Source of the DNA: Bacteroides acidifaciens
Lineage (GTDB): Bacteria > Bacteroidota > Bacteroidia > Bacteroidales > Bacteroidaceae
NCBI RefSeq assembly: GCF_024623065.1
Contig: NZ_JANJZR010000007.1
Location: 1-64,000 of the forward strand
Reading direction: 5' to 3'
DNA: 64,000 nucleotides
Positions within the stretch are counted from its first letter, which is position 1. The number at the start of each line of letters is the position of its first letter. A program made the translations under genes and the position numbers. The notes below the pieces were generated by a model. It did not search any database. It was not told the origin of the DNA and saw nothing but the letters and a program-made list of their open reading frames with translations. Of the stretch, positions 1-9,016 are shown piece after piece.

Positions 1-368
1 TATCATGCGGTTTTGTTCGAGGCAAAGATAATGTAATTTCGACATAGGTGAAATAATTATGAATAACTACTTATATAAATCAATTAGTTATAAAATTATG
101 GTACAAATATGACTTATTTTTGTGCGATACACTCTAAAAATGATGACATGAAATGCCTCTCATGACAATAAAACTTTTATGATTATTTGATAGCAAATTT
201 TCTATTTGCAGATGTTTTCATTTGCTACCAGATGTTTTCACTTGTTATGCTTTTCTTTTCACAAATAGCGCAAAATGAGCTGATTATAAAATTGTCACCT
301 ATTGTTGTCTTTCGTTTTTTATGGAAATCTGTTATACCTTTGCAAAACAATCATAAAGAAAAATAGGC
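1..368. other. Non-coding AT-rich stretch
   Basis: I see no credible gene here. A 12-bp direct repeat CAGATGTTTTCA occurs at 209-220 and 229-240. The last 60 bases hold a promoter-like element for the gene starting at 369. What lies upstream of the window is unknown. Confidence 0.5.
308..342 (+). promoter_or_regulatory. Bacteroides-type promoter for the 369 gene
   Basis: TACCTTTG at 335-342 fits the Bacteroides -7 consensus TAnnTTTG and lies 27 bases before the ATG. The -33 TTTG element is only weakly represented near 310 (CTTTCG). Called by consensus only. Confidence 0.4.
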
Positions 369-1106
369 ATGGAACATAAACAACATACATTCCACTCCAT
401 AGTAATAGAGGTGGTAACAGTGTTATTGGCAGCAATAATATCATTTCCTGTATGTGATATTGCTGGTGTAGAATTAAGCATGCTACCATTCGTTGTAGTG
501 GCATGCTATGTTGCCCTAAAGTTCCTATACCATTTATGTATCTCTTTATCGGCACATATAATGGATTGGAGTTCTATTTCAAGTCAAAATCCAATGATAA
601 CTACTCAACAGAATAAAGGAAAATGTGTTTCTGAAAGTATTCCATCAATTATAGAGAACAATAAGATTCTAACGAAAAGGATGGAGCTATTTCATTACGA
701 ATTTCAACACGAGCAACAGCAATATCGACAACAAAAAGAAAAAGAAGATGATGAGAAACTTGATGCTATAATGAAATACACACGAAACACATTCAAACGA
801 TTAGACTTTGACGAAGCAGACATTTTCCAAATCTGTGAATGCGTTGGATACTTTGTCACCAATAGGCGAGTTCTTAGCACGACAGAAATTCACATCAAAA
901 AACGCTCTTCAGTTACACAAATCTCATTGAAAAACTTTGCATGGAACATTGCATTTCAATATAACATTAATGGTGACATTACAGCAAAGTTTGTCTTGCA
1001 GACTTTCAATGAATGGTTTTCCAACTCTACCATTGATACCATAAGGAAGAACTTACGCACGACTGCTGGACAACACAAGATTGAAATAGATGAGAACATC
1101 ATATAG
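369..1106 (+). CDS. Unrecognised membrane-anchored protein
   Basis: This 245-residue protein is not one I recognise. The N-terminal 60 residues contain two hydrophobic stretches (about residues 12-30 and 36-58), suggesting a hairpin anchor in the inner membrane. The middle (about 95-130) is Gln/Glu/Lys-rich and likely coiled coil. The C-terminal 110 residues are soluble and mixed in character, with no catalytic motif visible. It stands alone with its own promoter, 168 bases before the restriction operon on the same strand, so it may belong to the same genomic island. A defence or regulatory role is only a guess from position. Confidence 0.6.
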   Translation: MEHKQHTFHSIVIEVVTVLLAAIISFPVCDIAGVELSMLPFVVVACYVALKFLYHLCISLSAHIMDWSSISSQNPMITTQQNKGKCVSESIPSIIENNKILTKRMELFHYEFQHEQQQYRQQKEKEDDEKLDAIMKYTRNTFKRLDFDEADIFQICECVGYFVTNRRVLSTTEIHIKKRSSVTQISLKNFAWNIAFQYNINGDITAKFVLQTFNEWFSNSTIDTIRKNLRTTAGQHKIEIDENII

Positions 1107-1224
1107 GGATAACAATAGATATTGTGCATATGGTTCTTGATAATGACCATAAAATCGCATATTTACGCCTATATTCAGTCATTTTTTCGCTTCCTGATAA
1201 TAATTATTATCGGAAGTTGCTCTG

Positions 1225-1249
1225 TTGTCAAACAAATTATATAAATTTG
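1225..1249 (+). promoter_or_regulatory. Promoter of the restriction-modification operon
   Basis: TAAATTTG at 1242-1249 matches the Bacteroides -7 element, 26 bases before the controller gene ATG at 1275. A TTGTC near 1225 could serve as the -33 element. Because the first gene is a small HTH protein, autoregulation here is plausible. This is inferred from layout and not shown by a recognisable operator. Confidence 0.45.
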
Positions 1250-1274
1250 CTCTTAAATTAAAACATTTTACCTC

Positions 1275-1484
1275 ATGGCTAATTTTAATAGACTAAAAGT
1301 AGTACTTGCTGAGCAACAGAAAACAGGAAAATGGCTTGCTGAGCAGATAGGGAAATCCAACTGCACTGTGAGTAAATGGTGTAGTAATACTGTTCAGCCA
1401 GACCTCAAGACACTTAATGACATAGCTAATGCCCTTAATATTGATGTAAAAGATTTGATTGTTAGTAGTGCAAATAATAAATGA
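1275..1484 (+). CDS. Small XRE-family HTH controller protein
   Basis: This 69-residue protein is essentially one Cro/CI-type helix-turn-helix domain: WLAEQIGKSNCTVSKWCSN (residues about 19-37) is the HTH, followed by LNDIANALNIDVKDL, the usual last helix. Its stop codon overlaps the hsdR start (ATGA at 1481-1484), so the two are translationally coupled. Its size and place as the first gene of a restriction operon resemble controller (C) proteins, which time expression of the nuclease after the methylase in many restriction systems. That role is inferred. It could also be a simple autorepressor. Confidence 0.8.
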   Translation: MANFNRLKVVLAEQQKTGKWLAEQIGKSNCTVSKWCSNTVQPDLKTLNDIANALNIDVKDLIVSSANNK

Positions 1485-3811
1485 TTATTGCCATGGAAGT
1501 AAACAAGAAAGAACTCAAAGAACAAGAGATACGCACTCTGTTCATTACTCCTGCACTTCAACAGAAAGGGTGGGCAGTAAGCGTAAATATGCGTGAGGAA
1601 TACTATTTTACGGATGGTCGAGTACTTGTTGTTGGCAACCAGCATTCTGTGACGGAGGGTAAAAAAGCTGATTATCTATTATATCATAAAGGTAAACCTA
1701 TTGCGGTAGTTGAAGCTAAAGACAATAAACACGCTGTTGGAGGTGGTATTCAACAAGCTATGGATTATGCCCAAATCCTTGACTTGAAATTTGCGTACTC
1801 CAGTAATGGTGATGCTTTCTTGGAACATGACTTTATCACTGGAAAGGAAACCGAAATCAAGTTAGAAAACTTCCCGACAGAAGAAGAACTATACAATCGT
1901 TATCTTGCATCCAAGAACTACACTTCGGATGAACTTAACATAATAGAAACACCGTTTTATTATGATGCCCATAGCCATGAGCCAAGATATTACCAACGTA
2001 TAGCAGTTGACCGTACAGTGGAAGCTATTGCTAAAGGGCAACAGCGTGTACTTGTCGTAATGGCAACCGGTACAGGTAAGACTTTTACAGCTTTCCAGAT
2101 TATCCATCGTCTTCATAAAAGTGGGGCTAAGAAAAAGATTCTTTATCTTGCAGACCGCAATATCCTCATTGACCAAACAATGGTGCAAGACTTCAAGCCT
2201 TTCAAGAAGTTTATGACCAAGATAACTTCTGTTGGAGAGGAGGAGGAAAAAATTGATTCGTCATACGAAGTGTATATGGCTTTATACCACCAATTAGTCG
2301 GGAAAGAGGGTAAACCAGACCCATTCCTGGAGGTGCAGCCAAATTTCTTTGATTTAATTATTGTCGATGAGTGTCATAGAGGAAGTGCAAAAGACGATTC
2401 CGCATGGCGCAAGGTATTGGAATATTTTAGTTCGGCTACCCAAATTGGTATGACAGCCACACCGAAAGCTGACGAAAGAGCGAACAACTTGGATTATTTT
2501 GGTGAACCAATATATACCTATTCACTTCTTCAAGGCATTCAAGATGGTTTCTTAGCTCCATACAGGGTTACAGCAGACTTTATTAATATTGATTTACAAG
2601 GATGGACTCCAGAAGAAGGTGAAATAGATTTATTGGGCAAGGAGATTGAACAGAAACTATATCAAAGACAGAATATAGGTCGTGACCTCGCCATCAAGTT
2701 AAGGCGTAAAGTAGTAGCAAATAGGATAACCCAAATGTTACATGACATTGGTCGTATGACAAAGACAATCGTGTTCTGTTCAGATATTGAGGAAGCTGCC
2801 GAAATGAGAACTCTGCTTATCAATATGAATAGCGATTTATGTAAAAAGTCGCCTTACTATGTTACACGTATTGTTGGTGAGGATAAAGAAGGTAAGAAAC
2901 AACTGGACAATTTCATTAGTGTAGATGAGCCTTATCCTGTAATTGTTACCACATCTGAACTTTTATCTACAGGAGTGGACTGCAAAACTTGTGGTTTAAT
3001 CGTCATAGACAAAGAAATTGGTTCTATGACTGAATTTAAACAAATCATTGGACGAGGTACACGACTTAGAAAAGACAAGGGCAAATGGCATTTGGAAATC
3101 CTTGATTTCCGCAATGCTACCGCAAAATTCAAAGATCCAGCATTTGATGGCGACCCGGAACCACCAAAAGGAGGAGGGAAAAAGCCCAAACCTTACAAAA
3201 TCATTGATGCTCCAGAAACTCCAATAGTATCTGAGCCTCGTGAGAAATATCTTATCAGCGGTAAGAATATTCGCATTGCCCATGAAATCGTTTCAGTGTT
3301 AGGAGAAGATGGTAAGACGATGAGAACGGAAAGCGTTCAGTCGTTTGCGAAAAAGCAACTGTTGCGACACTATCAAAGTTTGAATGATTTCGTACAAACG
3401 TGGACTGAAGCAGAACGCAAACAAGCCATTATGGATGAATTGAAGGAATATGCTATTCTGATAGATGCTGTACGTGAAGCTAATCCGGCATTGAAGGATG
3501 CCGACATCTTTGATGTGATATGCCACGTTGCGTTTGACCAACCGCCATTAACAAGGAAAGAGAGAGCAAACAATGTAAAGAAGCGTAATTACTTCGGGAA
3601 GTACGAAGGTAAAGCTCGTGAAGTATTGGAGGCTCTTCTTGACAAATATGCAGAGAATGGTATTCTCGACTTTGAAAAGGCGAACATCTTGGAGATACCG
3701 CCATTCAATAGCATAGGAAAACCAACAAAAATCATAAAACTATTTGGTGGCAAAGTCGCTTTTGAACAAGCCATCAGAGAATTGGAATATCAAATATATA
3801 AATCAGCTTAA
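1481..3811 (+). CDS. hsdR: Type I restriction enzyme R subunit (motor and nuclease)
   Basis: HsdR cleaves unmodified DNA after ATP-driven translocation by the HsdR2M2S complex. The 776 residues contain the PD-(D/E)xK-type nuclease near the N-terminus (ADYLLYHKGKPIAVVEAKD, about residues 61-80). Superfamily 2 helicase motifs follow: GTGKT (about 196), DECHRG (about 296), MTATP (about 323), and a C-terminal helicase half with IGRGTRLRKDKGK. The C-terminal third resembles the EcoEI R family end. Length is normal for that subfamily. ATG 1481 is chosen because it overlaps the controller stop; an in-frame ATG at 1493 is an alternative. hsdM follows after 2 bases. Confidence 0.95.
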   Translation: MIIAMEVNKKELKEQEIRTLFITPALQQKGWAVSVNMREEYYFTDGRVLVVGNQHSVTEGKKADYLLYHKGKPIAVVEAKDNKHAVGGGIQQAMDYAQILDLKFAYSSNGDAFLEHDFITGKETEIKLENFPTEEELYNRYLASKNYTSDELNIIETPFYYDAHSHEPRYYQRIAVDRTVEAIAKGQQRVLVVMATGTGKTFTAFQIIHRLHKSGAKKKILYLADRNILIDQTMVQDFKPFKKFMTKITSVGEEEEKIDSSYEVYMALYHQLVGKEGKPDPFLEVQPNFFDLIIVDECHRGSAKDDSAWRKVLEYFSSATQIGMTATPKADERANNLDYFGEPIYTYSLLQGIQDGFLAPYRVTADFINIDLQGWTPEEGEIDLLGKEIEQKLYQRQNIGRDLAIKLRRKVVANRITQMLHDIGRMTKTIVFCSDIEEAAEMRTLLINMNSDLCKKSPYYVTRIVGEDKEGKKQLDNFISVDEPYPVIVTTSELLSTGVDCKTCGLIVIDKEIGSMTEFKQIIGRGTRLRKDKGKWHLEILDFRNATAKFKDPAFDGDPEPPKGGGKKPKPYKIIDAPETPIVSEPREKYLISGKNIRIAHEIVSVLGEDGKTMRTESVQSFAKKQLLRHYQSLNDFVQTWTEAERKQAIMDELKEYAILIDAVREANPALKDADIFDVICHVAFDQPPLTRKERANNVKKRNYFGKYEGKAREVLEALLDKYAENGILDFEKANILEIPPFNSIGKPTKIIKLFGGKVAFEQAIRELEYQIYKSA

Positions 3812-3813
3812 AA

Positions 3814-5322
3814 ATGGCAGTAAATAATATCATAAAGCGAATCCAAAATATAATGCGTCAAGACGCAGGTATCAATGGTGACGCACAAAGAATTGAACAG
3901 ATGACTTGGATGTTCTTCTTGAAAGTCTATGACACACAAGAAGAAACATGGGAATGGAAAGATGAGAAATACAAGTCCATTATCCCCGAGGATTTGCGTT
4001 GGCGTAACTGGGCAATAGATAAAAAAGACGGTGAAGCATTGACTGGAGAAGCCCTACTCTCTTTCGTCAATGAGAAACTGTTTCCTACCTTGAAGAATCT
4101 CCCGATAGATGCCAATACCCCAAGAGCTAAAAGCATTGTTCAAGAAACATTTGCAGACTTGAACCAGTATATGAAGAATGGAACGCTTCTGCGCCAAGTG
4201 GTCAACATTGTAAACGAAATCGAATTTGACGATGCTGACGACCGTCACACATTCGGAGATATTTATGAGGGAATTTTGAAAGATCTGCAATCGGCAGGAA
4301 ATGCCGGAGAGTTCTACACACCACGTGCATTGACTGATTTTATTGTGATGATGCTCGACCCGAAATTGGGCGAAACCTTTGGCGACTTCACCAGTGGAAC
4401 GGGAGGCTTCCTCACCTCGACACTTAAATATATGGGCAGGAATATTGGCTCTGCGGCAGATGGAGAAAAACTGCAAAATGCCGTTGTAGGTCAGGAATGG
4501 AAACCGTTGCCCTACCTTTTGAGCATCACAAACCTGCTGCTCCATGATATTGAAGCTCCCAACATAACCAACTGTGATTCGCTTGGAACGAATGTTACTG
4601 ATTTCAAGGAAAGCGACAAGGTTGATGTTATCGGCATGAATCCTCCGTATGGTGGTAGCACGGAAGACAGCGTAAAAATCAACTTCCCAGTACAGTACCG
4701 TTCAAGTGAAACTGCGGATTTGTTTATCGCCCTTATCATGTATCGCCTCAAAGCTGGTGGACGGTGCGGTGTGATTATCCCTGATGGTTTCTTATTTGGT
4801 ACGGATGGAGCAAAACTTGCACTTAAAGAAAATCTCCTTCGCAAGTTCAATCTACATACAATCATCCGTTTGCCGGGTTCTATATTCTCTCCATACACAT
4901 CTATTGCAACCAACATCCTTTTCTTTAATAATGAAGAAGCCGAAGGTTGCGAAGAAGGATTCAAGACCAAAGAAACATGGTTCTATCGTCTTGATATGCC
5001 GGAAGGGTACAAACACTTCTCAAAGACCAAACCTATGAAGGTGGAACACACGCTGCCTATTCAAGAATGGTGGAAAGATCGAAAAGAAATCATCAATGAC
5101 GAAGTGGGAGAAAAAAGCCGTGTGTTTACAGCCCAACAGCTGATAGATTTGGATTGTAACTTCGATCAATGTAAATTCCCGAAAGAGGAAGAAGAAATAC
5201 TCCCTCCGGCAGAATTGCTCAAACAATATTTTGAGAAACGTGCTGCACTCGACCATGAAATAGACAAAACCCTTTCTGAGATTCAAAAGATTCTCGGTAT
5301 AGACATAAAATCGTGTAACTGA
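3814..5322 (+). CDS. hsdM: Type I restriction-modification methyltransferase M subunit
   Basis: HsdM methylates adenine at the N6 position in the site chosen by HsdS and is also part of the restriction complex. The 502-residue protein has the HsdM N-terminal helical domain (about 5-130). The S-adenosylmethionine motif region is FTSGTGGFL (about 192-200), and the catalytic motif IV is NPPY (about 276-279), typical of gamma-class N6-adenine methylases. The coding frame is intact and full length. It is in the same operon as hsdR. Two extra genes (5338 and 6347) separate it from hsdS. Confidence 0.95.
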   Translation: MAVNNIIKRIQNIMRQDAGINGDAQRIEQMTWMFFLKVYDTQEETWEWKDEKYKSIIPEDLRWRNWAIDKKDGEALTGEALLSFVNEKLFPTLKNLPIDANTPRAKSIVQETFADLNQYMKNGTLLRQVVNIVNEIEFDDADDRHTFGDIYEGILKDLQSAGNAGEFYTPRALTDFIVMMLDPKLGETFGDFTSGTGGFLTSTLKYMGRNIGSAADGEKLQNAVVGQEWKPLPYLLSITNLLLHDIEAPNITNCDSLGTNVTDFKESDKVDVIGMNPPYGGSTEDSVKINFPVQYRSSETADLFIALIMYRLKAGGRCGVIIPDGFLFGTDGAKLALKENLLRKFNLHTIIRLPGSIFSPYTSIATNILFFNNEEAEGCEEGFKTKETWFYRLDMPEGYKHFSKTKPMKVEHTLPIQEWWKDRKEIINDEVGEKSRVFTAQQLIDLDCNFDQCKFPKEEEEILPPAELLKQYFEKRAALDHEIDKTLSEIQKILGIDIKSCN

Positions 5323-5337
5323 TAATTGTGAAGTGAT

Positions 5338-6354
5338 ATGAAAGATTTGACCATCTCAAACATAGAAAGACAAAATGTACTTAACAACCGTTTTGCAGTC
5401 AGCAAAGTACAGGAGCATCTTGACATTGAAGGAATGCTCTTTGCGGGAGAGTATCGCTTTACAAAAAAAATGGTTGCCGATTTCTACGAAGTAGAAGAAC
5501 GAACAATAGAACGCTACTTGGAAAAACATTCCGATGAATTATCGGCTAACGGTTATGTTTTATGTAAAGGTAAACATCTGAAAGAGTTAAAGTTACAATT
5601 TGCTCCCGTCATAAATGTCGGGAGCAAAACGACCCAGCTCGGATTGTTCAATTTTCGTTCATTCTTAGATATGGGTATGCTACTTACAGAGAGTGAGAAA
5701 GCGAGAAAAGTCCGTAGCCTTATCTTGGATTTTGTGATTACTACCATCAATGAAAAAACTGGTGGAGGGACAAAATATATAAACCGTAGGGATGTGCATT
5801 ATCTTCCTGCAGCAATCACAGAAGAAAATTATCGTAAAAATCTCACTTCTGCCATCAACCAATATGTGGACGGACATCCCACATACAAGTATTCCCAAAT
5901 TACAGATTTTATCTACAAGGCTGTTTTCAAAGAGAATGCTAAAGAATACCGAGAAGTATTAAAGTTGGATTCAAAAGACAATGTTCGACACACGTTGTAT
6001 TCAGAGGTTCTATTGGTTATCTCTTCTTTTGAAAACGGAGTGGGTGCAGCCATCAGTGAACGATTTAAAGAAAATGGTGGTAAGTTGCTTACCATTGAAG
6101 AAGTGGAGCGTATTGTAAACGAACTTGCCGAACATCCAATGCAGAAACCTTATCTGAATGATGCCAGGACTAAAATGGCTTCAAGGGATTTCAGTTTCCG
6201 GGATGCGTATCATGGTAATATAGCAGATTACCTACAAACTGTTACTCCTGAAGAGTTTGAACGATTCATCGGTGACCAGTCTATTGATTTTGACCGTATC
6301 TTAGCGGATAACAAAGATGTGCTTAAACGCTTAAAGCAGGCAGAAGATGAGTAA
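5338..6354 (+). CDS. DNA-binding protein paired with a Fic/Doc gene
   Basis: This 338-residue protein begins with a region like RhuM/phage-antirepressor DNA-binding proteins: VADFYEVEERTIERYLEKH (about 45-63) looks like a helix-turn-helix, followed by GKHLKELKLQF. The rest is mostly helical with no enzyme motif that I see. It overlaps the downstream Fic/Doc gene by 8 bases, so the two are co-translated. It may neutralise or regulate the Fic protein. Insertion of such gene pairs between hsdM and hsdS is seen in Bacteroidota type I loci. The specific assignment to RhuM is tentative. Confidence 0.7.
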   Translation: MKDLTISNIERQNVLNNRFAVSKVQEHLDIEGMLFAGEYRFTKKMVADFYEVEERTIERYLEKHSDELSANGYVLCKGKHLKELKLQFAPVINVGSKTTQLGLFNFRSFLDMGMLLTESEKARKVRSLILDFVITTINEKTGGGTKYINRRDVHYLPAAITEENYRKNLTSAINQYVDGHPTYKYSQITDFIYKAVFKENAKEYREVLKLDSKDNVRHTLYSEVLLVISSFENGVGAAISERFKENGGKLLTIEEVERIVNELAEHPMQKPYLNDARTKMASRDFSFRDAYHGNIADYLQTVTPEEFERFIGDQSIDFDRILADNKDVLKRLKQAEDE

Positions 6355-6823
6355 GGAAATTATTTACATAGATTACGATGAAGCCTTAAGCATCTATGGC
6401 AAAATGATTGATGCCAGTAATGGTGGCTTTGAAGGTGTGCATGATGAAGGTGGTATTCGTGCTACATTGGATTTTGTACAAAATGATTTATACTATCCGA
6501 CCTTTGCTGACAAACTAACCTATCTGATGTATAGATTCTGTTCCGGGCATTTCTTCAATGATGGGAATAAGCGTATTGCACTGACTTTGGGTACATACTT
6601 CTTACACAAAAACAATTACTATTGGCACGCTTGCATCTGTATGCGTACATTGGAATCTATCATTTATCATGTGGCAGCATCGAATATCGACCAAGATTTG
6701 CTGCTGCGCATCGTCAATAGTTTTATGACAAGTAAAGACTATGATGAAGAACTAAAAATAGATATTGCCAATGCCATGAGCAAAGGAGAGTTAGGAATAC
6801 AAGGAGAGGATTACGAACAATGA
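6347..6823 (+). CDS. Fic/Doc-family protein (putative AMPylase or kinase toxin)
   Basis: The 158-residue protein has the Fic/Doc active-site signature HFFNDGNKR (about residues 68-76), with the catalytic His and the Asn/Gly loop for the nucleotide phosphates intact. Its length and the absence of other domains fit the Doc-like (death-on-curing) branch, whose members modify translation factors by nucleotidyl or phosphoryl transfer. The upstream overlapping gene is the natural candidate for its partner. The stop overlaps the hsdS start (ATGA at 6820-6823), tying its expression to the restriction operon. It could be an addiction module that stabilises the locus; that is inferred. Confidence 0.85.
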   Translation: MSKEIIYIDYDEALSIYGKMIDASNGGFEGVHDEGGIRATLDFVQNDLYYPTFADKLTYLMYRFCSGHFFNDGNKRIALTLGTYFLHKNNYYWHACICMRTLESIIYHVAASNIDQDLLLRIVNSFMTSKDYDEELKIDIANAMSKGELGIQGEDYEQ

Positions 6824-8364
6824 ACGGAAAGCAACTTAAAAACAGCATACTCCAGTGGGCGATACAGGGCAAACTTGTACCGCAAGATCCTAATGACGAA
6901 CCTGCATCTATGCTTCTTGAACGCATCAGAGTAGAAAAAGACAAACTAATTAAGGAAAAGAAAATCAAGAAAGACAAAAACGAATCTATCATTTACCGTG
7001 GTGACGATAATTCCTATTATGAGAAGTTTCTCGCTACGGGAGAGGTGAAGTGCATAGATGATGAAATTCCGTTTGAGATTCCGAATGGGTGGGAATGGAG
7101 TAAACTGTCAAATGTTATAGAACTGCTATCAGGGCAAGACTTTATTCCTGAAAAGTATAATTCGAGTAATCAAGGAATTCCCTATATTACAGGAGCAAGT
7201 AATATTGTGAACGGGAATTTGGTAATAAATCGTTGGACTGAAACTCCTACGGTAATAGGAAAATTAGGAGATTTACTTATTGTTTGTAAAGGTTCAGGAG
7301 TTGGGAAAATGTGCATCTGTAATGTAGATAAAATACATATTGCTAGACAAATTCAAATTATTAGAAATTTCTCCAATGCGATAAGTCTATCATATGTTAA
7401 ATCTGTAGTTGAAGCTAATTTGCAAACGATAATTTCTAATGCACAAGGTGTTATCCCTGGAATTAGCCGTGAGCATATATTAAATCTTCTAATTCCACTT
7501 CCACCTACTAACGAGCAATATGAAATAGATAAAAAACTTCAAGAAATATTACCTGTTATCGATCGATATGCAAAATCTCAAGAGGCATTAGATAAATTAA
7601 ATGTAGAGTTTCTAGGAAATCTCAAAAAATCCATCCTACAAGAAGCTGTTCAAGGTCGGCTTGTACAACAAATAGCAGAAGAAGGAACTGGCGAAGAGTT
7701 ACTTGAACAGATAAAATTGGAAAAGCAGCAACTCATTAAAGAAGGCAAGTTGAAGAAGTCTGCCTTAACCGATTCTATTATCTTCAAAGGTGACGATAAC
7801 AAGTACTTCGAGAAGATTGGTAAAACAGAACAAGATATTACTGATGAAATACCATTTGATATACCTAATACTTGGGTATGGGTGAGACATAATGACTTAT
7901 TTGATATTTCAGGCGGTTCCCAACCTCCAAAGTCTAAGTTTATTGAACGAGAAAAAGAAGGATATATACGATTATTTCAAATTAGAGATTATGGCTCTAA
8001 CCCACAACCTATATATATACCGCTTTCTACAGCCAGTAAGATTTCTCAAAAAGGAGATATTTTGTTAGCTCGTTATGGGGCTTCTTTAGGAAAAGTATTT
8101 TATGCAGAATATGGAGCTTATAATGTAGCCTTAGCAAAAGTTATCCCATTATACGAATCCCGACTTATATTTCAGAAATATATTTTTCTGTATTATTGTA
8201 GTTCAATATATCAAAATGAAATTGTCAATCGGAGTCGTTGCGCCCAAGCGGGATTCAATAAAGAAGACCTCAATTCATTATTATTCCCCTTGCCTCCTTT
8301 GTCTGAACAATATAGAATTGTAGAAAAGTATGAAAAAGCAATAGCAAGTATTATGAGAGGATAA
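6820..8364 (+). CDS. hsdS: Type I restriction-modification specificity subunit with two target-recognition domains
   Basis: HsdS reads the two halves of the bipartite target. The 514 residues hold two repeated units. Each begins with a conserved helical lead (ILQWAIQGKLVPQ at about 9; ILQEAVQGRLVQQ at about 273), an IPF(E/D)IPNxWxW entry motif, a target-recognition domain (about 90-240 and about 355-500) and the exit motif LPPTNEQ / LPPLSEQ. The protein stops soon after the second exit motif (IASIMRG). A third TRD segment continues one frame over from about 8334, so the natural C-terminus is probably altered by a frameshift or recombination junction near 8350. Confidence 0.9.
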   Translation: MNGKQLKNSILQWAIQGKLVPQDPNDEPASMLLERIRVEKDKLIKEKKIKKDKNESIIYRGDDNSYYEKFLATGEVKCIDDEIPFEIPNGWEWSKLSNVIELLSGQDFIPEKYNSSNQGIPYITGASNIVNGNLVINRWTETPTVIGKLGDLLIVCKGSGVGKMCICNVDKIHIARQIQIIRNFSNAISLSYVKSVVEANLQTIISNAQGVIPGISREHILNLLIPLPPTNEQYEIDKKLQEILPVIDRYAKSQEALDKLNVEFLGNLKKSILQEAVQGRLVQQIAEEGTGEELLEQIKLEKQQLIKEGKLKKSALTDSIIFKGDDNKYFEKIGKTEQDITDEIPFDIPNTWVWVRHNDLFDISGGSQPPKSKFIEREKEGYIRLFQIRDYGSNPQPIYIPLSTASKISQKGDILLARYGASLGKVFYAEYGAYNVALAKVIPLYESRLIFQKYIFLYYCSSIYQNEIVNRSRCAQAGFNKEDLNSLLFPLPPLSEQYRIVEKYEKAIASIMRG

Positions 8365-8849
8365 ATGCGCAAACCGTTGAAATTGAGCTTCCTTTTGAAT
8401 ATCCTAACAATTGGTCTGTGCTACGTTTGAAAGATATATGCCAACTGATAGACGGTGAAAAAAGAAACGGAAAGGGCATCTGTCTGGATGCAAAATACCT
8501 ACGTGGTAAATCATCTGCTACCATTGTAGAGAAAGGAAAATTTGTCTATGCCAGAGATAACATCATTCTTGTAGATGGTGAAAATTCAGGTGAAGTTTTC
8601 ACTGTTCTGCAAGATGGGTATATGGGGAGTACATTCAAACAGTTATGGCTTTCTTCGGCTATGTGGAAACCATATATTTTGGCTTTCATTCTGTTCTATA
8701 AAGAGGATTTGAGAAATTCCAAAAGAGGTGCGGCTATTCCGCACCTCAATAAAGAGTTATTCTACAATCTGCCTATTGGTATTCCACCTTATCAAGAACA
8801 GCAGCGTATTGCAGAACGGATAAATGAACTATCGCAGTTGCTCAAATAG
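8334..8849 (+). pseudogene. Third HsdS target-recognition fragment, out of frame with hsdS
   Basis: Open from after a TGA at 8331-8333 to the TAG at 8847-8849. The translation includes the entry motif IELPFEYPNNWSVLRLKDIC, a complete TRD-like stretch, and the exit motif IPPYQEQQRIAERINEL. It lies in the -1 frame relative to hsdS, which ends inside it at 8364. There is no ATG before the entry motif; GTG 8418 is the only likely internal start and would lack the lead. It is either a silent TRD cassette for shuffling or the frameshifted end of a longer HsdS. I favour a cassette because two TRDs are already present upstream. Confidence 0.75.
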
Positions 8850-8882
8850 TTTTTCTATTTGAGCAACAATGCGTTGTTGTTC
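8829..8882 (-). pseudogene. Inverted 3' end of another hsdS copy
   Basis: Read on the minus strand from 8882 to 8829, the codons give EQQRIVAQIEKLFEQLR and a stop, the standard end of an HsdS protein. It overlaps the 3' end of the plus-strand fragment tail to tail. Upstream of the first Glu the frame is broken by TAA at once, so homology stops abruptly at about 8882. This is where I place the prophage border. Convergent hsdS ends like this are what an invertible specificity locus leaves. Confidence 0.7.
8838..8866. repeat. Perfect 12-bp inverted repeat at convergent hsdS ends
   Basis: TTGCTCAAATAG (8838-8849) and CTATTTGAGCAA (8855-8866) are separated by five T. It follows from the two opposed hsdS 3' ends being similar, and also forms a hairpin that could terminate transcription. 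It could be part of the crossover site for inversion; I cannot tell which. Confidence 0.7.
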
Positions 8883-8914
8883 TTACAATCGCCAAATCAA
8901 AAAATTCCCGACCG

Positions 8915-8963
8915 AAAAACAAAATGTGTCATTGAAACACATCTTAACATAAAACAAAATGTG
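8915..8963 (+). repeat. Terminal motifs at the prophage right end (candidate transposase sites)
   Basis: AAACAAAATGTG occurs twice in the same orientation (within 8915-8928 and 8951-8963), close to the host junction. The reverse complement occurs near the other end of the prophage (50369-50382), and a variant (ATGTCATATTTTGT) lies at 51094-51107. Inverted multi-copy motifs at both ends are what MuA-type transposases bind. Assignment is by pattern only. Confidence 0.5.
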
Positions 8964-8980
8964 ATTTTTGGTGCAAAATA

Positions 8981-9012
8981 AAAGCCTGTTTAATTGAGTT
9001 TAAACAGGCTTT
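8981..9012 (-). terminator. Rho-independent terminator ending the late tail/DGR operon
   Basis: AAAGCCTGTTTA (8981-8992) and TAAACAGGCTTT (9001-9012) form a 12-bp stem. On the minus strand it is followed by TTTTATTTT. It sits just after the last minus-strand phage gene and before the prophage end. Confidence 0.8.
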
Positions 9013-9016
9013 AAAT

